25,905 nt of DNA from an uncultured Oscillospiraceae bacterium (GCA_934565775.1 CAKTIN010000020.1:1-25905), one strand, 5' to 3'. Positions 1 through 7,496 are shown, counted from the stretch's first letter. The notes: generated by a model from the sequence alone, not told the origin. Program-made: numbers and translations.

Positions 1-677
1 ATCAGGGTGTTGCGCAGCACCATGCCCTTGGGCAGGAAGAAGGGGAAGCCGGGGCCGTAATCGGTGAGCATGAACAGGCCCAGGTCCTTGCCGAGGCGGC
101 GGTGGTCCCGCTTCTTGGCCTCTTCGATGCGCTGGAGATAAGCGTCCAGCTCATCCTTGCTCTGGAAGGCGATACCATAAATTCTCTGGAGCATTTTCCG
201 GTTGCTGTCGCCCCGCCAGTAAGCGCCGCAGGAGTTGAGCAGCTTGAAGCCGTTGTGCTTCACCCGGCCGGTGGAGTCCAGGTGCGGGCCAGCGCACAGG
301 TCGGTGAACTCGCCCTGGGTGTAGAAGGAAATGACCGCGTCCTCAGGCAGATCGCGGATCAGCTCCACCTTGTACGGCTCGTTGCGCTCCTGCATATAGG
401 CAATGGCCTCGGCCCTGGGCTTTTCGCTGCGGACAATGGGCAGCCGCTCCTTGCAGATCTTCTTCATCTCCGCCTCGATCCTGTCCAGGTGCTCCGGGGT
501 GAAGGTGAAGGGGGCGTCAAAGTCATAGTACCAGCCCCCGTCAATGGCGGGGCCGATGGCCAGCTGGACCTCCGGCCACAGGCGCTTGACCGCCTGGGCC
601 ATGATATGGGAGCAGGTGTGCCAATAGGTTTTCCGGTATTCGGGATTTTCAAAGGTGTAAATGCTTTCTTCTGCCAT
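1..677 (-). CDS. thrS: Threonyl-tRNA synthetase, N-terminal part (runs off the left edge)
   Basis: Charges tRNA-Thr with threonine in the cytoplasm. Reading leftward from the ATG at 677-675, the protein begins MAEESIYTFENPEYR and soon shows the editing-domain motif HTCSHIMAQAV and AIGPAIDGGWYYDF. Further on it has TDLCAGPHLDSTG and, near the window edge, the catalytic-domain entry DYGPGFPFFLPKGM. About 225 residues are visible; the rest of the class II catalytic core and the anticodon-binding domain lie outside. The start follows a GGAGCAATTATC ribosome binding site. The usual N-terminal TGS domain is missing, and the T-box terminator hairpin directly upstream leaves no room for it, so this is a TGS-less form rather than a mis-called start. 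Expression is controlled by the T-box leader at 752-957. Confidence 0.95.
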   Translation of the reverse strand, partial: MAEESIYTFENPEYRKTYWHTCSHIMAQAVKRLWPEVQLAIGPAIDGGWYYDFDAPFTFTPEHLDRIEAEMKKICKERLPIVRSEKPRAEAIAYMQERNEPYKVELIRDLPEDAVISFYTQGEFTDLCAGPHLDSTGRVKHNGFKLLNSCGAYWRGDSNRKMLQRIYGIAFQSKDELDAYLQRIEEAKKRDHRRLGKDLGLFMLTDYGPGFPFFLPKGMVLRNTL

Positions 678-705
678 GATAATTGCTCCTGTTCTTGATT
701 TTGGG

Positions 706-751
706 GCAAAACAAAAGCGCCTCGCCCCCTGGAAATTCAGGGGTGAGGCGC
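706..751 (-). terminator. T-box regulated intrinsic terminator upstream of thrS
   Basis: On the minus strand, GCGCCTCACCCCTG and CAGGGGGCGAGGCGC form a long GC-rich hairpin (717-751) around a short loop, followed by TTTTGTTTTG. The 5' arm lies directly downstream of the T-box sequence, as expected for the terminator that competes with the antiterminator. Confidence 0.85.
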
Positions 752-957
752 ACAGCGCTCCACGGTTCCACCCTGCTTACGGCAAACGCCGTCGCTCGTG
801 CGCGCGATAACGGGCGGACCCGGCCCGGCATACTCTCGGTTCCGCCGGGCGGCTCAGAAGGGGTAGGAGGCCGGGCCGACACGCAGGGCCCTTCCACCAA
901 ACGGGTCCCTCTCTGGGCGGCAAGCCAGGCTCCGAACTTCGTCACAGCCTATTTCTG
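752..957 (-). promoter_or_regulatory. T-box leader (threonine-responsive) of thrS
   Basis: The minus strand carries the conserved T-box AGGGTGGAACCGTGG (774-760), which pairs with the uncharged tRNA acceptor end. It also carries Stem I landmarks: AGAGAGGG (916-909), then GGTGGAAGG (898-890), and TACCCCTTCTGAGCC (865-851). The triplet ACC at 864-862 sits where the specifier codon is expected before CTTCTGAG, and ACC is a threonine codon matching the downstream gene. The leader starts about 7 bases after the -10 box at 969-964. The specifier was assigned by eye without a folded structure. Confidence 0.88.
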
Positions 958-963
958 TCTTTC

Positions 964-992
964 ATGATAGCACATTTTTCTCCCCCTGTCAA
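964..992 (-). promoter_or_regulatory. Sigma-A promoter of the T-box/thrS transcript
   Basis: On the minus strand, a perfect TTGACA (992-987) is followed after 17 bases by TATCAT (969-964). It points into the T-box leader. Confidence 0.85.
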
Positions 993-1059
993 CTGGTGCT
1001 CCCCGAAAAATAAAACTCCCCCGGATAATTTGTAATTTTAGGGATTCGACCGGATTTCA

Positions 1060-1087
1060 TTGACTTTGCACAGGTTACAGTTATAAT
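1060..1087 (+). promoter_or_regulatory. Sigma-A promoter of the G5/3D-domain gene
   Basis: TTGACT (1060-1065), a 16-base spacer, and a perfect TATAAT (1082-1087). It is divergent from the thrS promoter and about 70 bases upstream of the start at 1160. Confidence 0.8.
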
Positions 1088-1159
1088 TACAGAATCATTT
1101 CAATGCGGTTACACCGGATCGCACTGGAATGCAGCAACACGTTTGGAGGGAGAATTGTT

Positions 1160-2191
1160 ATGAAAAAGATGCGAATTCCGGTTCTGATTTCCATGGGGCT
1201 CTGCCTGTGTCTGGGCGTCTGCGCCGCCCTACTTTTCACCCACATCACCCAGGCCGGGCAGCTCTATCTGATCCGGGACAGAGACCGGATCCTTTTGGGG
1301 CAATACCGCACCAGCGACCCTCTGGAGGCCCTGGACGCCGCAGGGGTGACCCTCTCCCCGGAGGACCGCTTCACCGCAGAGGCAACCTCCGGCGCCACGG
1401 AGATCTCCATTTGCCGGAGCCTCCGGCTCACCCTGTCCGACGGCGGCGCCGCCGCCCCGGTGGACACCCGGGCGGAAACCGTCGGCGCCCTGCTGGAGGA
1501 GGCCGGAGTGCAGCTGGGGGCCCTGGACCGGGTGGAGCCGGGTCCGGAGGCCCCTCTGACGGAGGGGATGACCGTCGCGGTCACCCGGGTGCGGGAGGAG
1601 GAGATCACGGCGGAATCCTCCATTGATTTTGTCACCGTCTCCCGGGAGGACGACAACCTGCCCCTGGGGGAGCAGACCGTCCTGTCCGAAGGTGCTCCCG
1701 GCCTTCTGGCCCGGACCATCCGCGCCGTCTATGAAAACGGGCAGATCGTCTCCCGAGAGATCCTGCGGGAGACGGTCCTGAAGGCGCCCCGGGACCGGGT
1801 GCTTCTGGTCGGGACCCGGGCGGTCCCGGTGTATGCCCAGGCGGCCCCCGTCATCCAGAGCGGCACCATCACCACCGCCTCCGGAGAGGTCTATACCTAC
1901 AGCCGGGTCATGGCGGCGGAGGCTACCGCCTACAGCTGCGAGGGCTACCAGGGCACCACCGCCACCGGCACCCCCGCCCGCTACGGGGCCATTGCCGTGG
2001 ACCCCACCGTGATCCCCTATGGGACCCGGATGTACATCGTCACCGACGACGGGGAATTTATCTATGGCGTTGCCACCGCCGAGGACTGCGGCGGCGCCGT
2101 GGTGGGCAACATCATCGACCTGTACTTTGACACCTTCGCCGAGTGCTACGCCTTCGGCCGCCGGGCCTGCACCGTGTATTTTCTGGATTGA
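1160..2191 (+). CDS. YabE-like secreted cell-wall protein with DUF348, G5 and 3D domains
   Basis: A 343-residue exported protein. The N-terminus (MKKMRIPVLISMGLCLCLGVCAALL) is a signal peptide or anchor. DUF348-type segments follow (TSDPLEALDAAGVTL; RAETVGALLEEAGVQL). A G5 domain covers roughly residues 145-215 (ESSIDFVTVSREDDNLPLG to REILRETVLKAP), and a C-terminal 3D domain covers roughly 255-343 (EATAYSCEG, GAIAVDPTVIPYGTRMYI, AEDCGG, NIIDLYFDT). Its three conserved Asp residues are visible. 3D domains occur in lytic transglycosylase-like and Rpf-like enzymes, so a peptidoglycan-remodelling role is likely. The start at 1160 follows GGAGGGA at 1145-1151; an in-frame ATG at 1103 would add a tail before the signal peptide. 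In Bacillus, yabE lies close to rnmV and rsmA; here rsmA follows directly and rnmV is absent. Confidence 0.85.
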   Translation: MKKMRIPVLISMGLCLCLGVCAALLFTHITQAGQLYLIRDRDRILLGQYRTSDPLEALDAAGVTLSPEDRFTAEATSGATEISICRSLRLTLSDGGAAAPVDTRAETVGALLEEAGVQLGALDRVEPGPEAPLTEGMTVAVTRVREEEITAESSIDFVTVSREDDNLPLGEQTVLSEGAPGLLARTIRAVYENGQIVSREILRETVLKAPRDRVLLVGTRAVPVYAQAAPVIQSGTITTASGEVYTYSRVMAAEATAYSCEGYQGTTATGTPARYGAIAVDPTVIPYGTRMYIVTDDGEFIYGVATAEDCGGAVVGNIIDLYFDTFAECYAFGRRACTVYFLD

Positions 2192-2193
2192 CG

Positions 2194-2222
2194 TTGCAAA
2201 GCCGCCGCCTTTCTGCTAAAAT
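2194..2222 (+). promoter_or_regulatory. Candidate sigma-A promoter of rsmA
   Basis: TTGCAA (2194-2199), a 17-base spacer and TAAAAT (2217-2222) lie between the stop at 2191 and the rsmA start. No terminator separates the two genes, so read-through from upstream is also possible. Confidence 0.55.
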
Positions 2223-2248
2223 AGAGGAAAGAAAGGCGGATATACACC

Positions 2249-3136
2249 ATGATCGATTTATGCAATCCTGCGGAGCTCAAGGCCCTTCTGGCCCGGCACG
2301 GGTTCCACTTTTCCAAGGCAAAGGGGCAAAACTTCCTCATCCAGGACTGGGTCCCCCGGCAGATTGTTGCCCAGGCCGGGGTGGACCGGAGCTGCGGCGT
2401 GCTGGAGATTGGCCCCGGGGTGGGCCCCCTCACCCAGCAGCTGTGTCTCACCGCCGGGAAGGTCGTGGCCATTGAGCTGGACCGCTCCCTGGCCCCCATT
2501 CTGTCGGAGACCCTGGGGGAATTTGAGAATCTGGAGCTTCTCTGGGGGGACGCCCTGAAGATGGACCTGGGGGCCCTGGTCCGGGAGCGGTTTGCCGGTC
2601 TGCGCCCCATGGCCTGCGCCAACCTGCCCTACTATATTACAACCCCCGTCCTGGCCGCCCTGCTGGAGGCCCGGTGCTTCCGCAGCATTACGGTCATGGT
2701 ACAGAAAGAGGTCGCCCAGCGCATCGCCGCCCCGGCGGGCTCCCCTGCCTATGGCGCGTTCAGCGTCTTTTGCCAGTATTACGCCCGGCCGGCGCTGCTC
2801 TTCGACGTGCCCCCCAGCTGCTTCCTGCCCCAGCCCAGGGTGACCTCCGCCGTTTTGCACCTGGCGGTGCGGGAGGCGCTGCCCTGGGACATTCCGGATG
2901 AGGCGCTGTTTTTCCGGGTAGTCCGGGCCAGCTTCGCCCAGCGGCGGAAAACTCTGCAAAACGGCCTGGCCTCCGGCTTCCCCCAGCTGTCCAAGGGGGA
3001 GATCGCTCAGGCCCTGGAGGACTGCGGCCTGTCCCCCACCGTCCGGGGCGAGACGTTGGACATTCCCGCCTTTGCCGCCGTCGCCCGGGCTCTTGGCGCA
3101 GCCGCCGCACAGAAAAAGGAGCAGAAAAATGTTTGA
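2249..3136 (+). CDS. rsmA: 16S rRNA (adenine1518/1519-N6)-dimethyltransferase RsmA (KsgA)
   Basis: Dimethylates two adjacent adenines in helix 45 of 16S rRNA using S-adenosylmethionine, late in small-subunit assembly. The 295-residue length is normal. Visible motifs are the N-terminal KAKGQNFLIQ (residues 23-32), SAM motif I VLEIGPGVGPLT (51-62), the acidic IELDRSL, and the target-base motif NLPYY starting at Asn125. The C-terminal part carries SFAQRRKTLQNGL, typical of the family. The start follows a GAAAGGCGG site. The stop overlaps the start of the downstream HAD gene by 8 bases, so the two are co-transcribed. Confidence 0.96.
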   Translation: MIDLCNPAELKALLARHGFHFSKAKGQNFLIQDWVPRQIVAQAGVDRSCGVLEIGPGVGPLTQQLCLTAGKVVAIELDRSLAPILSETLGEFENLELLWGDALKMDLGALVRERFAGLRPMACANLPYYITTPVLAALLEARCFRSITVMVQKEVAQRIAAPAGSPAYGAFSVFCQYYARPALLFDVPPSCFLPQPRVTSAVLHLAVREALPWDIPDEALFFRVVRASFAQRRKTLQNGLASGFPQLSKGEIAQALEDCGLSPTVRGETLDIPAFAAVARALGAAAAQKKEQKNV

Positions 3137-3806
3137 ATTTCTCTTTTTTGATCTGGACAATACCCTGCTGGATTTCACCCGGGCGGAGCACATCGCCGTA
3201 TCCCGGGTCATGAAGGATGTGGGCCTGGAGCCCACCCCGGAGCGGCTGAGCCGGTACAGCGCCATCAACCAGGGCTACTGGGAGCAGATCGAGCGGGGCG
3301 AGCTCCCTCGGGAGCAGGCTCTGGCCATGCGGTTTGCGGATTTCTTCCGGGAGCAGGGCGTCAGCGCAGACGCCGCCCGGCGGGAGGCCGATTATGAGCG
3401 CTACTTGGGCATCGGGCATTATTTCATGCCCGGCGCACCGGAGATTCTGGAGGATCTTTCCGGCCGGTACCGGATGTTTCTGGCCAGCAACGGCAACGCC
3501 GCCGTACAGGACAGCCGCCTGGACAGCTCCGGCCTGCGGCGGTATTTTGAGGACATTTTCATCTCCCAGCGCATGGGGGCGGACAAGCCCAGCCGGGCCT
3601 TCTTTGACGCCTGCTTTGCCCGCATCCCGGGCTTTGCACCCAGCCGGGCCCTTCTCATCGGAGACAGCCTGACCTCCGACATTCTGGGGGCCAACAACGC
3701 GGGAATCTCCGCCTGCTGGCTGAATCCCCAGGGGCTGCCCGTGCCGCCGGGCTACCGGGTGGACCTGCAAATCCGAAAATTGGAGGACCTCCGGACTTTT
3801 TTGTGA
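3129..3806 (+). CDS. HAD-superfamily YjjG/YfnB-like nucleotidase
   Basis: A 225-residue haloacid-dehalogenase-fold phosphatase. Motif I is FFDLDNTLLDF (nucleophile Asp8, acid/base Asp10), motif II is the Ser of ASNGN, motif III is the Lys in GADKPS, and motif IV is GDSLTSDI. The helical cap sits between motifs I and II. The pattern and length match the YjjG group, which dephosphorylates (often non-canonical) pyrimidine nucleoside monophosphates; substrate assignment is by family only. The ATG at 3129 lies inside the end of rsmA, 6 bases after AAGGAGC; an upstream in-frame ATG at 3072 lies deep in rsmA and has no good site. A strong hairpin follows the gene. Confidence 0.85.
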   Translation: MFEFLFFDLDNTLLDFTRAEHIAVSRVMKDVGLEPTPERLSRYSAINQGYWEQIERGELPREQALAMRFADFFREQGVSADAARREADYERYLGIGHYFMPGAPEILEDLSGRYRMFLASNGNAAVQDSRLDSSGLRRYFEDIFISQRMGADKPSRAFFDACFARIPGFAPSRALLIGDSLTSDILGANNAGISACWLNPQGLPVPPGYRVDLQIRKLEDLRTFL

Positions 3807-3818
3807 AATTGCAAGGAA

Positions 3819-3860
3819 AACAACCGGCAGTTGGGCTCATCCAACTGCCGGTTGTTCCAA
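3819..3860 (+). terminator. Stem-loop at the end of the G5/3D-rsmA-HAD unit
   Basis: AACAACCGGCAGTTGG (3819-3834) pairs perfectly over 16 bp with 3841-3856 around a 6-base loop. The downstream tail is only weakly T-rich (CCAATTT), so termination is likely but the tract is imperfect. Confidence 0.65.
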
Positions 3861-3894
3861 TTTCCCCCAAAAAATTAACGGATGGATGATAGCA

Positions 3895-3905
3895 TTCCTT
3901 AGGAA
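3895..3905. promoter_or_regulatory. Small palindrome, possible operator of the downstream XRE gene
   Basis: TTCCT-T-AGGAA is a perfect inverted repeat about 43 bases before the HTH gene start, near a weak -10-like TATCGT (3913-3918). XRE regulators are often autoregulated; this assignment is speculative. Confidence 0.2.
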
Positions 3906-3947
3906 AATATGGTATCGTATAGGCACAAGAGAAAAGGAGGGATCCTT

Positions 3948-4946
3948 ATGGAACAAGGAACCACACTGGGCAAGCGAATCAGCGCCCACCGCAAGCGCCT
4001 GGGGCTGACCCAGGATCAGCTGGCTGAGCGGGTCGGTGTCAGCGCCCAGGCAGTCAGCAAATGGGAAAATGATCTGTCCTGCCCAGACATCAGCATCCTG
4101 CCCAAGCTGGCAAGCATTTTCGGCACCACCACGGACGAGCTCTTGGGGGCGGAGGCACAGCCCCGCCGGGAAAAGGAGCCCCAGGTTTTCCAGGCCGAGA
4201 TTCTGGAAGAGGAGCCCGGCCGGCCCGCCGGCTCTTCCTTTGTCCTGCGCTCCGGCGTGCTGTTCGCCTGTTATATTATTGTGCTGGGTGCGCTGCTCCT
4301 GCTGTCCAAGGCCCTGCACTGGCAGGTGGGCTTCTGGTCTCTGGCCTGGCCCTCCGCCCTGGTCTTTCTGGGCATCCACTGCCTGCAGGAGCGGTTCAGC
4401 GTGTTCGGCCTGGGAATGTCGGCGGCCGGTCTTTATTTCCTGCTGTGCAACCTGAAGGTTCTGGCTCTTCCCGGCTGGGAAATTTTCCTGCCGGTGGTGC
4501 TGATCGTCTGGGGCGTGGGGCTACTGGTAGACTGCTTCACCAAGAAAAAATACAAAAAGCGCCGCCCCAAGGTGCAGATTAACGGCACAACGGGCAGCAC
4601 CCATGTGAACACGGAAAACGGGACCGTAACCGCAGAGGTCGCCTTTACCACGGAGGCAGCCCGGATCTCCGGCCCCCTGCGCGGCGGCAAGATTGAGGTC
4701 GCCTTCGGCTCCTTTGAGTTGGACCTGACCGACTGCACGGAGATCACCCCGGGATGCAGCCTCAAAAGCGAGGTCGCCTTCGGCTCCGCCGTGCTGCTGT
4801 GCCCCCGGCGCTTCCGGGTCGAGCCGAAGTCCAGCAAGACCTTTGCCTCGGTGGAGATCACCGGCGCACCGGACGACGCCCCCCAGGGGATCCTCCCCAT
4901 CGATGTGGAATGCACCTTCGGCAGCTTTGAGGTCCGCTACATCTAA
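3948..4946 (+). CDS. XRE-family HTH protein fused to a LiaF-like membrane module
   Basis: A 332-residue protein. Residues 5-65 are a Cro/cI-type helix-turn-helix (GKRISAHRKRLGLTQDQLA, VSAQAVSKWEND, STTTDELLG-like end). After a linker come four hydrophobic helices, roughly residues 97-205 (SGVLFACYIIVLGALLLL; LAWPSALVFLGIHCL; LGMSAAGLYFLLCNL; IFLPVVLIVWGVGLLVD). The C-terminal 110 residues form a beta-repeat region with recurring VAFTT / VAFGSF / VAFGSA / CTFGSF units. This arrangement resembles LiaF/YvqF proteins (membrane helices plus DUF2154), which repress LiaSR-type envelope-stress signalling, but here it is joined to a DNA-binding domain, suggesting a one-component membrane-tethered sensor-regulator. 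The start is chosen for AAAGGAGG at 3934-3940. A terminator follows. Confidence 0.8.
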   Translation: MEQGTTLGKRISAHRKRLGLTQDQLAERVGVSAQAVSKWENDLSCPDISILPKLASIFGTTTDELLGAEAQPRREKEPQVFQAEILEEEPGRPAGSSFVLRSGVLFACYIIVLGALLLLSKALHWQVGFWSLAWPSALVFLGIHCLQERFSVFGLGMSAAGLYFLLCNLKVLALPGWEIFLPVVLIVWGVGLLVDCFTKKKYKKRRPKVQINGTTGSTHVNTENGTVTAEVAFTTEAARISGPLRGGKIEVAFGSFELDLTDCTEITPGCSLKSEVAFGSAVLLCPRRFRVEPKSSKTFASVEITGAPDDAPQGILPIDVECTFGSFEVRYI

Positions 4947-4961
4947 TTGATCATAAAGCCA

Positions 4962-5010
4962 AATCGCGCCTTGCAGGTCAGCCCGCAGGGCGCGATTGTT
5001 CTGTCTTTCT
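4962..5010 (+). terminator. Terminator after the XRE-LiaF-like gene
   Basis: AATCGCGCC (4962-4970) pairs with GGCGCGATT (4989-4997), followed by T-rich GTTCTGTCTTTCT. It overlaps the 3' end of the convergent VanZ-like gene. Confidence 0.7.
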
Positions 5011-5535
5011 CTGGAGCCAACGGGACAGGGGCAGGCAGCCGCCGCCCAGCAGCGCGCCCAGCGCATTGCACAGCACGTCGTCCGTCTCCGCCAAGCCCAG
5101 GGAGAGCCGGTATTGCAGGCCCTCCACCACAAGGCTCAGCACCACTCCCGCCAAAGCAGCCAGCACACAGCGCAGCCCGGGGCGAAGCCGCTCCGGCAGC
5201 GCCGCCGCTCCTGCCAGCCCCAGAGGAAAGAAGAGCAGCATGTTCATCAGCAGCTCCCGGTAAAGCTCGGGCTGCACCCTTGCCTGGGCAAAGGCCGCAA
5301 AGGGGCGCAGGATCAGCCCGCCCTCCCCGGATTGCCGGGAAAAGACCGTCGCCGTCAGGATCAGCGCCGCCATAGCGGCCCAGGCCCCGGCCCAGAGGGC
5401 CTTAGCCCCCGGCCTTTTTCCGAAGCGGCGGTCCAAGATGCAGAACAAAATCCCCGCGCACAGGGCCAGGGCCACCGCCTGCTGGAGCCCCAGGGCATAG
5501 ACCTCGTGATAAAGCCTCCGCCACCAGCTGCCCAT
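4978..5535 (-). CDS. VanZ-like family membrane protein
   Basis: A 185-residue polytopic membrane protein. Hydrophobic stretches are AVALALCAGILFCIL, ALWAGAWAAMAALILTATV, LLMNMLLFFPLGLAGAAAL and VLAALAGVVLSLVVEGLQY. The family signature is clear: NMLLFFPLGL, then SLVVEGLQYRLSLGLAETDD and NALGALLGG. The founding member VanZ gives low-level teicoplanin resistance in Tn1546, but most chromosomal relatives have no known function, so a resistance role is not claimed. The start at 5535 follows GGGGGAGCG. The gene is convergent with the XRE-LiaF-like gene and shares its terminator region. Confidence 0.82.
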   Translation of the reverse strand: MGSWWRRLYHEVYALGLQQAVALALCAGILFCILDRRFGKRPGAKALWAGAWAAMAALILTATVFSRQSGEGGLILRPFAAFAQARVQPELYRELLMNMLLFFPLGLAGAAALPERLRPGLRCVLAALAGVVLSLVVEGLQYRLSLGLAETDDVLCNALGALLGGGCLPLSRWLQRKTEQSRPAG

Positions 5536-5582
5536 ACGCTCCCCCCTTTCCCCAAAAGTCCGGCCTGCGGCCTTTTTTTCTC

Positions 5583-5611
5583 ATTATAAGCCCGCGCCTG
5601 GGGGAATGCAA
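5583..5611 (-). promoter_or_regulatory. Sigma-A promoter of the VanZ-like gene
   Basis: On the minus strand, TTGCAT (5611-5606), 17 bases, then a perfect TATAAT (5588-5583). It lies about 48 bases upstream of the VanZ-like start. Confidence 0.7.
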
Positions 5612-5660
5612 TCGATTTTTCTTCTCTGCCGCCGGAAGGGCGGAAATCCCGGCCTCCCCC

Positions 5661-5689
5661 TTGACGAATCCCGGGAGAGCTGATAAAAT
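5661..5689 (+). promoter_or_regulatory. Promoter of tRNA-Leu
   Basis: TTGACG (5661-5666), a 17-base spacer and TAAAAT (5684-5689), 23 bases before the mature tRNA 5' end. Confidence 0.75.
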
Positions 5690-5712
5690 AGGAACGTTAC
5701 AGCTTTCCCTAT

Positions 5713-5799
5713 GCCGCTGTGGTGGAATAGGCAGACACAAGGGACTTAAAATCCCTCGCCCTAAAAAGCGTGCGGGTTCGACCCCCGCCAGCGGCACCA
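5713..5799 (+). tRNA. tRNA-Leu, anticodon TAA
   Basis: The 87-base gene has acceptor stem GCCGCTG paired with CAGCGGC, discriminator A and an encoded CCA end (5797-5799). The anticodon stem AGGGA/TCCCT frames the loop CTTAAAA, giving anticodon TAA (5747-5749), which reads UUA/UUG leucine codons. The long variable arm (CGCCCTAAAAAGCG) is typical of leucine tRNA, and GGGTTCGACCC forms the T arm. Confidence 0.96.
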
Positions 5800-5847
5800 A
5801 AAGCACGGCAGTTTTGATCCAAGCCGATCAGAACGGCCGTGCTTTTT
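5800..5847 (+). terminator. Terminator of tRNA-Leu
   Basis: AAAGCACGGC...GTTTTGATC pairs with GATCAGAAC...GCCGTGCTTT, a stem of about 20 bp with one internal mismatch and a 6-base loop, ending in TTTTT. The 5' arm begins at the CCA end of the tRNA. Confidence 0.85.
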
Positions 5848-5953
5848 CGTGCCTGGCCCATGAGTCCGCCTCTCCTGACAGGGGACAGCACGCAAAGTCA
5901 AGAAATTCTCGCCGGTTTTTGATAGACTGAAACCACGGAAAGGGTGTGAAGAC

Positions 5954-6844
5954 ATGAATTGGATCCAAGGCATTCAGCGAGCCATTGACTATGTGGAGGG
6001 GCACCTCACCGAGGAGATCGATTTTGAGGTGGTCGCCAGGCAGGCCTATTCCTCTCCCTTTCACTTCCAGCGGGTGTTCACCATCCTGTGCGGCTTCTCT
6101 CTGGGGGATTACATTCGGATGCGCCGGCTCTCCCTTGCAGGGGAAGAGCTCTCCAAGGGGAACGCAAAGATCATCGACATCGCCCTGAAATACGGCTACG
6201 ACACCCCGGAGAGCTTCTCCCGGGCCTTTACCCGATTCCATGGCGTTGCCCCCAGCGAGGTAAAGCGCAGCGGCCATGTCAAGATCTTCACGCCTCTGTC
6301 CGTAAAACTCACCTTAACAGGAGGCAGTAAAATGGATTACAGAATTGAAAAACGAGACGCCTTTCAGATCGTCTGCAAGCGCAAGCCGGTGGGCAAGCCC
6401 CAATCGGCCAACGCCACGCCGGAAATCACCGCCATGTGGCAGACCTTCGCCGCCGATGGCACGCTGGACCGGCTGGTCCGCTGCATCCCGGCCCACCCGG
6501 TGATGCAGGGGCTGCTGGGCATCTGCTTTTCCTCCGAGCTGGACGGGGCAAAGTTCCCCTATGGCATCGGTGTGGAGTACGACGGGCGGGCGATCGACGG
6601 CGACCTGGAGGTCGTGACCATTCCGGCCGGTACCTACGCGGTTTTTACCAGCCAGGGGAAAATGCCCGACGCCTTTATCGACACCTACCACCGCATTGTC
6701 ACCGAGTTCTTCCCCCAGAGCGCTCTGTATGAATATGCGGAAAATGTGGAATTCGAGGTCTACTCCTCTGCGGATACCTCCGACCCCAATTACCGGTGCG
6801 AGATCTGGATCGCGGTAAAGGAAAAGCGGCAGTCCCGGGGCTAA
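5954..6844 (+). CDS. AraC-family regulator with GyrI-like ligand-binding domain
   Basis: A 296-residue two-domain regulator. Residues 1-105 form the AraC/XylS double helix-turn-helix (IDFEVVARQAYSSPFHFQRVF; the second unit ends DIALKYGYDTPESFSRAFTRFHG, P-S-E-V-K). From about residue 125 a GyrI/BmrR-type domain follows (MDYRIEKRDAFQIVCKR, then GLLGICF, VVTIPAGTYAVF, and the terminal YRCEIWIAVKEK). In this family the C-terminal domain binds small hydrophobic or cationic compounds, as in Rob or TipA-like sensors; the ligand is unknown. It is preceded by GAAAGGGTG. It stands alone between the tRNA and a convergent minus-strand unit, so no target is suggested by context. I see no clean promoter. 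Confidence 0.9.
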   Translation: MNWIQGIQRAIDYVEGHLTEEIDFEVVARQAYSSPFHFQRVFTILCGFSLGDYIRMRRLSLAGEELSKGNAKIIDIALKYGYDTPESFSRAFTRFHGVAPSEVKRSGHVKIFTPLSVKLTLTGGSKMDYRIEKRDAFQIVCKRKPVGKPQSANATPEITAMWQTFAADGTLDRLVRCIPAHPVMQGLLGICFSSELDGAKFPYGIGVEYDGRAIDGDLEVVTIPAGTYAVFTSQGKMPDAFIDTYHRIVTEFFPQSALYEYAENVEFEVYSSADTSDPNYRCEIWIAVKEKRQSRG

Positions 6845-6866
6845 ATTCCCCACCCCGCAAATCAGT

Positions 6867-6904
6867 AAGCACGTCAGCCCTTGATTGGGGCCGGCGTGCT
6901 TTTC
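6867..6904 (+). terminator. Terminator of the AraC/GyrI-type gene
   Basis: AAGCACGTC-A-GCCC pairs with GGG-CCGGCGTGCTT, with one mismatch and a short loop, followed by TTTTCTGTCTTTT. It has no T-run on the minus strand, so it serves the plus-strand gene. Confidence 0.75.
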
Positions 6905-6926
6905 TGTCTTTTCAGATATGGACGCC

Positions 6927-7493
6927 TCATCTTCTTCCGGCACCCCGGTGAGAGGCGTCGTCCGACAGGTCAAATTTCCGGAACTGATCCGGGCTGTCCT
7001 GCACCCCCGCGTCCCGGCTGGGGATCCCCTCCGCCGGGGCGTTGCAGGCCCGGCGGACCTTCTCCAGCGTGCGCCGGGTCAGCGGATGGGCCTGCTCGAA
7101 ATCAAACAGCCGTTCCTCCGGCATTGCCAGCACCTGCTCGGCCTCCAGCGTGCGGATCCGGTCCGCAAGCTCCGGCTTGACGCAGATGCGGACGGAGGTC
7201 CCGGCCGCCAGATCGTACACCGTAAAGATCAGCCGCCCGGTCTTATAGTACAGCAGATGCTTCTTCCCCGCCGTACAGTGCAGCCCGATCTGAATGGCGT
7301 CTACACAGCACCCGTCATGCTCCGAAACGCAGATCAGCCGGTCCGTCTCCGGCTGGGACAGGTCCAGCTTTGCCAGCGCCGTGTCGCACACCCGCACCCC
7401 CAGAGCCAGCAGGGAGCAGGCCTTTCCATGAAATTGTACGCTGGCCGCCCAGAGCCGCCCCACGGTTGGGCTGATCGCACGCCTGAAAAACAT
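6927..7493 (-). CDS. FmdE-domain protein
   Basis: A 188-residue protein related to subunit E of molybdenum formylmethanofuran dehydrogenase, a domain also found alone in many anaerobic bacteria. Visible elements are the N-terminal QFHGKACSLLALGVRVCD, corresponding to the family HGHxCPGxxxGxR region, then HDGCCVDAIQIGLHCTAGKKHL and the strand YKTGRLIFTVYD. The conserved Cys residues remain, but the usual CPG is CSL here. The usual C-terminal zinc-ribbon cysteines are absent. The ATG at 7493 lies 3 bases after the lysR stop, so the two genes are translated together. No molybdenum or methanofuran gene is nearby. Biochemical function is unknown; metal binding is only a family-level guess. Its transcript begins with a cobalamin riboswitch. 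Confidence 0.8.
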   Translation of the reverse strand: MFFRRAISPTVGRLWAASVQFHGKACSLLALGVRVCDTALAKLDLSQPETDRLICVSEHDGCCVDAIQIGLHCTAGKKHLLYYKTGRLIFTVYDLAAGTSVRICVKPELADRIRTLEAEQVLAMPEERLFDFEQAHPLTRRTLEKVRRACNAPAEGIPSRDAGVQDSPDQFRKFDLSDDASHRGAGRR

Positions 7494-7496
7494 CTC

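Noticed and set aside
102..698. 198-codon open frame on the plus strand
   Set aside because: It is antisense to thrS, whose conserved protein motifs are clear on the minus strand.
5661..5930. Open frames over the tRNA region, including one reading GGIGRHKGLKIPR
   Set aside because: This is the usual false protein produced by translating a tRNA-Leu gene; the tRNA explains the sequence.
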